In this document: positions 6,471-8,665 of the stretch, piece after piece
Position numbering within the stretch: position 1 is the stretch's first letter
Layout of the letters: the number at the start of each line of letters is the position of its first letter
Source: an uncultured Burkholderiales bacterium
GTDB lineage: Bacteria > Pseudomonadota > Gammaproteobacteria > Burkholderiales > Burkholderiaceae_C
Length of the DNA: 8,665 nucleotides
NCBI GenBank assembly: GCA_937897495.1
Contig: CALCBL010000300.1
Span: 1-8,665 of the forward strand
Reading direction: 5' to 3'
The notes under the pieces: model-generated
The model's database searches: none
Seen by the model: the letters and a program-made list of their open reading frames with translations, nothing else
Told to the model about the DNA's origin: nothing
Translations under genes and position numbers: made by a program

Positions 6471-7696
6471 AAAGTCATTCCATTCTGCGCGATGGTCACC
6501 AAATTAAGCTGCTCAAGGGCGGCGCAGAGTTTTTTCCAGAATTGATTCGTGCATTGGAAGCGGCGCGATCGCACGTCCAACTTGAAACCTACATCTTTGA
6601 TTTTCATGGTGATGGCGCTCAAGTGGCCGCAGCGCTAGAACGTGCAGGTCGCCGAGGTGTTCGGGTGTGGGTGGTGGTCGATGGTGTGGGCACACCCAAA
6701 CTCAGCGAAGACTGGCGGGTTCGGTTTGATCAGGCCGGCGTAGAGTGGCGAGTTTATTCGCCCTTGGGCGCCATGGGCCTTCTCATTCCAAGTCGGTGGC
6801 GCAGGTTGCACCGCAAGCTGTGTGTGATTGATGGCCATTTGGCTTTTTGTGGCGGCATCAACATCTTGGATGACTTGCACGATCCAAAACACGGCGCCTT
6901 AAAATCCCCCCGATTGGACTACGCCGTCTGCGCAAAAGGTGCGTTGGTGCAACAGGTTCAAGAGACTGCGACGCAATTGTGGTGGCGCATGCAAGCAGTG
7001 CGAAACGTCAGGCAGCAAAATTTCCCAGAGGCTTACAGCGCCTTCATGGCTGCGGGCATGCACTTGCCTTGGATTCACGATGCACAGCACGCACATGGCG
7101 ACACTTGGGTGGCACGTGCGGGCTTGCTTCTGCGTGACAATTTGCTCAACCGGGGACAAATTGAAAAAGCTTATCGACGTGCCATTGGCTTGGCGCGCCA
7201 TGAGATCGTGATTGCAAACGCTTATTTTTTGCCAGGGCGCAAATTGCGACAAGCGTTGATTCATGCGGCTCAAAGAGGTGTTCGCGTGCGCTTGCTCTTG
7301 CAAGGACGTTATGAATACTTCATGCAATATCATGCGGCCAGACCTGTTTACAGGCAACTCTTGGAAGCGGGTGTTGAGATTTACGAATACTCCGAAAGCT
7401 TTCTGCATGCCAAGGTGGCCGTCATCGATGCCAGTCATGAAAAACCATGGGCCACCGTAGGGTCGTCCAACTTAGACCCGTTCAGTTTGCTGTTGGCCAG
7501 GGAGGCCAATGTGGTGGTAGCCGATGCTTACTTTGCAAAACGCTTGCAGGAGGGCCTAGATCAGGCCATGACCTTCAAAAGCCAGCGAATCATGCCCCAA
7601 ACGCTGCTTCAACGCTCTCAATTTCAAAGAGGCATGGACTGGGTTGCATTTGGTTTAATGCGGTTTGCAATTTGGCTGACCGGCCACCGATATTGA
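6467..7696 (+). CDS. clsB: Cardiolipin synthase, ClsB type (phospholipase D superfamily)
   Basis: Enzyme of 409 residues that would form cardiolipin by phosphatidyl transfer between phospholipids at the inner membrane. It has two HKD motifs: HRKLCVIDG (H115, K117, D122), followed by GGINILDD, and HAKVAVIDA (H314, K316, D321), followed by GSSNLDPFSLLLAREANV. Both active-site halves are intact. It lacks the two N-terminal membrane helices of ClsA, and its length is close to E. coli ClsB (about 413), so ClsB fits best; the only hydrophobic stretch near the end is WVAFGLMRFAIWLTG (about 393-407). PLD-like phosphodiesterases share the motifs, but this overall layout and the YbhP-like neighbour support a lipid synthase. 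The start ATG overlaps the upstream stop (ATGA), implying coupling. It is the last gene of the nudB unit. Confidence 0.92.
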   Translation: MKSHSILRDGHQIKLLKGGAEFFPELIRALEAARSHVQLETYIFDFHGDGAQVAAALERAGRRGVRVWVVVDGVGTPKLSEDWRVRFDQAGVEWRVYSPLGAMGLLIPSRWRRLHRKLCVIDGHLAFCGGINILDDLHDPKHGALKSPRLDYAVCAKGALVQQVQETATQLWWRMQAVRNVRQQNFPEAYSAFMAAGMHLPWIHDAQHAHGDTWVARAGLLLRDNLLNRGQIEKAYRRAIGLARHEIVIANAYFLPGRKLRQALIHAAQRGVRVRLLLQGRYEYFMQYHAARPVYRQLLEAGVEIYEYSESFLHAKVAVIDASHEKPWATVGSSNLDPFSLLLAREANVVVADAYFAKRLQEGLDQAMTFKSQRIMPQTLLQRSQFQRGMDWVAFGLMRFAIWLTGHRY

Positions 7697-7701
7697 TCAA
7701 A

Positions 7702-7726
7702 GGGTGTGCTGTTTTGGCACATGCCC
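7702..7726 (+). other. Weak hairpin in the clsB-folE gap
   Basis: GGGTGTGC (7702-7709) can pair with GCACA (7717-7721) and CCC (7724-7726), leaving a two-base bulge and a 7-base loop. No T-run follows, so intrinsic termination is doubtful. It may mark the boundary between the nudB and folE transcripts. A weak promoter-like pair (TTGGCA 7714-7719 and TAAAGT 7735-7740, spacing 15) overlaps it. Confidence 0.25.
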
Positions 7727-7791
7727 ATATGCTGTAAAGTGGCTTCAATCGCTGTTAGGATCTGGCTTTGACATTTCTTCATCAGATGCTT

Positions 7792-8505
7792 ATGAATGCT
7801 CCCGTCAACTTGCCCTCTGAGGATATCGGAACGCCCGTCTCCGTGAAGATTCGCGAGCGTGTCTTGGCAGCCCGCAAACGCTTCCATGCCAACGACAACA
7901 TTGCTGAATTTATTCAGCCCGGAGAACTCGATCACTTACTCGATGAAGTGACAGAGAAAATGCAAACCGTTTTGGACAGCATGGTGATCGATACTGAAAA
8001 CGATCACAACACCCAAGACACGGCACGGCGTGTGGCCAAAATGTATTTGAAAGAAGTCTTCAAAGGCCGCTACACAGAAAGCCCCGAAGTTACTGAATTT
8101 CCCAACGCCGAGCACCTCAATGAACTCATGATTGTGGGTCCTATTACGGTGCGCAGTGCTTGCAGCCACCACCTTTGCCCTGTCATTGGTCAAATCTGGA
8201 TTGGTGTCTTGCCCAACGAGCACACCAACGTCATTGGTCTTTCCAAATACGCTCGGTTGGCCGAATGGATCATGGGACGTCCCCAAATTCAAGAAGAAGC
8301 GGTTGTGCAGTTGGCTGATTTGATTCAGCGCAAAACACAACCTGACGGCTTGGCGATCGTGATGGAAGCCAGTCATTTTTGCATGGGCTGGCGCGGTGTC
8401 AAAGACATGGACAGCAAAATGATCAACTCCGTCATGCGCGGTGTGTTCTTAAAAGATGCCAACTTGCGCCGCGAGTTCTTGGCGTTAATTCCTAGAAAGG
8501 CCTGA
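7792..8505 (+). CDS. folE: GTP cyclohydrolase I
   Basis: Converts GTP to 7,8-dihydroneopterin triphosphate and formate, the entry step to folate and other pterins. Numbered from ATG 7792 (237 residues), the zinc ligands are C124 and H127 in SACSHHLCP and C197 in ASHFCMGWRGVKD; VIGLSKYARL and QEEAVVQLADL complete the conserved core. The sequence departs from the E. coli form (SHHLCP for EHHFVP; NSVMRGVF for the usual TSALRGVF) and belongs to a proteobacterial subgroup I recognise, so it could be a second, special-purpose FolE. The start is uncertain: ATG 7792 gives MNAPVNL but has no ribosome site, ATG 7786 also lacks one, and TTG 7768 has AGGA (7757-7760) seven bases upstream. A BLUF gene follows two bases after the stop, so the pair is likely one transcript. 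Confidence 0.93.
   Translation: MNAPVNLPSEDIGTPVSVKIRERVLAARKRFHANDNIAEFIQPGELDHLLDEVTEKMQTVLDSMVIDTENDHNTQDTARRVAKMYLKEVFKGRYTESPEVTEFPNAEHLNELMIVGPITVRSACSHHLCPVIGQIWIGVLPNEHTNVIGLSKYARLAEWIMGRPQIQEEAVVQLADLIQRKTQPDGLAIVMEASHFCMGWRGVKDMDSKMINSVMRGVFLKDANLRREFLALIPRKA
8494..8500 (+). promoter_or_regulatory. Shine-Dalgarno AGAAAGG for the BLUF gene, inside the folE 3' end
   Basis: AGAAAGG lies within the last codons of folE, seven bases before ATG 8508. It fixes that start and indicates translational coupling of the two genes. Confidence 0.6.
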
Positions 8506-8507
8506 TC

Positions 8508-8665
8508 ATGTTGGTTCGATTACTTTATGCCAGCCGCGTGGTAGATCCACAGCCCACTGTCATTGAATCTATTTTGGCGCAATCCAGACAATTCAACCCC
8601 AGCACAGGCATTACCGGTATTTTGGTTTACAGCGGTGATATCTTTTTACAGGCCATCGAAGGCGG
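8508..8665 (+). CDS. BLUF-domain blue-light sensor protein, 3' end beyond the window
   Basis: Start of a flavin-binding photoreceptor: MLVRLLYASR, then GITGILVYSGDIFLQAIEG. The residues that run the BLUF photocycle are all present with correct spacing: Y7 (in LLYAS), N30 (in RQFN) and Q48 (in FLQ), matching Y21, N45 and Q63 of AppA; spacing is 23 and 18 residues here, 24 and 18 in AppA. BLUF domains bind FAD and respond to blue light by rearranging hydrogen bonds around these residues. Only 52 complete codons are visible, so whether this is a short stand-alone BLUF protein or carries an output domain cannot be told. It follows the folE stop by two bases. Confidence 0.9.
   Translation, partial: MLVRLLYASRVVDPQPTVIESILAQSRQFNPSTGITGILVYSGDIFLQAIEG

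Noticed and set aside
6899..7438. 179-residue open frame on the minus strand
   Set aside because: It is antisense to clsB, which has both HKD motifs intact; no recognisable domain is visible.
7702..7726. Intrinsic terminator after clsB
   Set aside because: The stem is interrupted by a bulge and no T-run follows; it is listed only as a weak hairpin.
7936..8376. 146-residue open frame on the minus strand
   Set aside because: It is antisense to the conserved core of folE and lacks recognisable protein features.

Overview
This window looks like chromosome from a betaproteobacterium of the order Burkholderiales, most likely family Comamonadaceae (Limnohabitans/Rhodoferax-like). The basis is the gene order FmdB zinc ribbon - DUF502 membrane protein - aspS, the protein sequences themselves, and moderate GC with short gaps and ATGA gene overlaps. 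The genus is inference. No tRNA, rRNA, CRISPR array or insertion sequence was seen, and no stretch over 300 bases lacks a gene.

Layout. Bases 1-994 hold the 3' part of a sodium:solute symporter gene that begins before the window. Its C-terminal end is broken by a 61-bp tandem duplication (791-851 and 852-912), which shifts the frame and gives an early stop at 865-867. Bases 1032-3896 carry three co-directional genes: a small FmdB-type zinc-ribbon protein, a DUF502 membrane protein, and aspartyl-tRNA synthetase with features of the non-discriminating (Asp/Asn) type. A compact bidirectional hairpin terminator (3904-3928) lies between aspS and a convergent SAM-dependent methyltransferase gene on the minus strand (3933 to about 5138).

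Divergent from the methyltransferase gene, bases 5200-7696 form a tightly coupled unit. It encodes NudB-type dihydroneopterin triphosphate pyrophosphohydrolase, an endonuclease/exonuclease/phosphatase (EEP) family protein of the YbhP kind, and a ClsB-type cardiolipin synthase, joined by two ATGA overlaps. After a 71-95 base gap come a GTP cyclohydrolase I (folE type) and, two bases past its stop, the start of a BLUF blue-light sensor gene that runs off the window.

How they connect. FolE makes 7,8-dihydroneopterin triphosphate and NudB removes pyrophosphate from it, so the first two steps of bacterial folate synthesis lie within about 3 kb. FolE is coupled to a flavin photoreceptor rather than to NudB, which suggests it may supply a pterin for a light-related function. 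The most notable observations are this FolE-BLUF pairing and the symporter duplication. The duplication's two copies differ only at synonymous sites near the junction, which hints at a mixed-strain assembly join or recombination between alleles.
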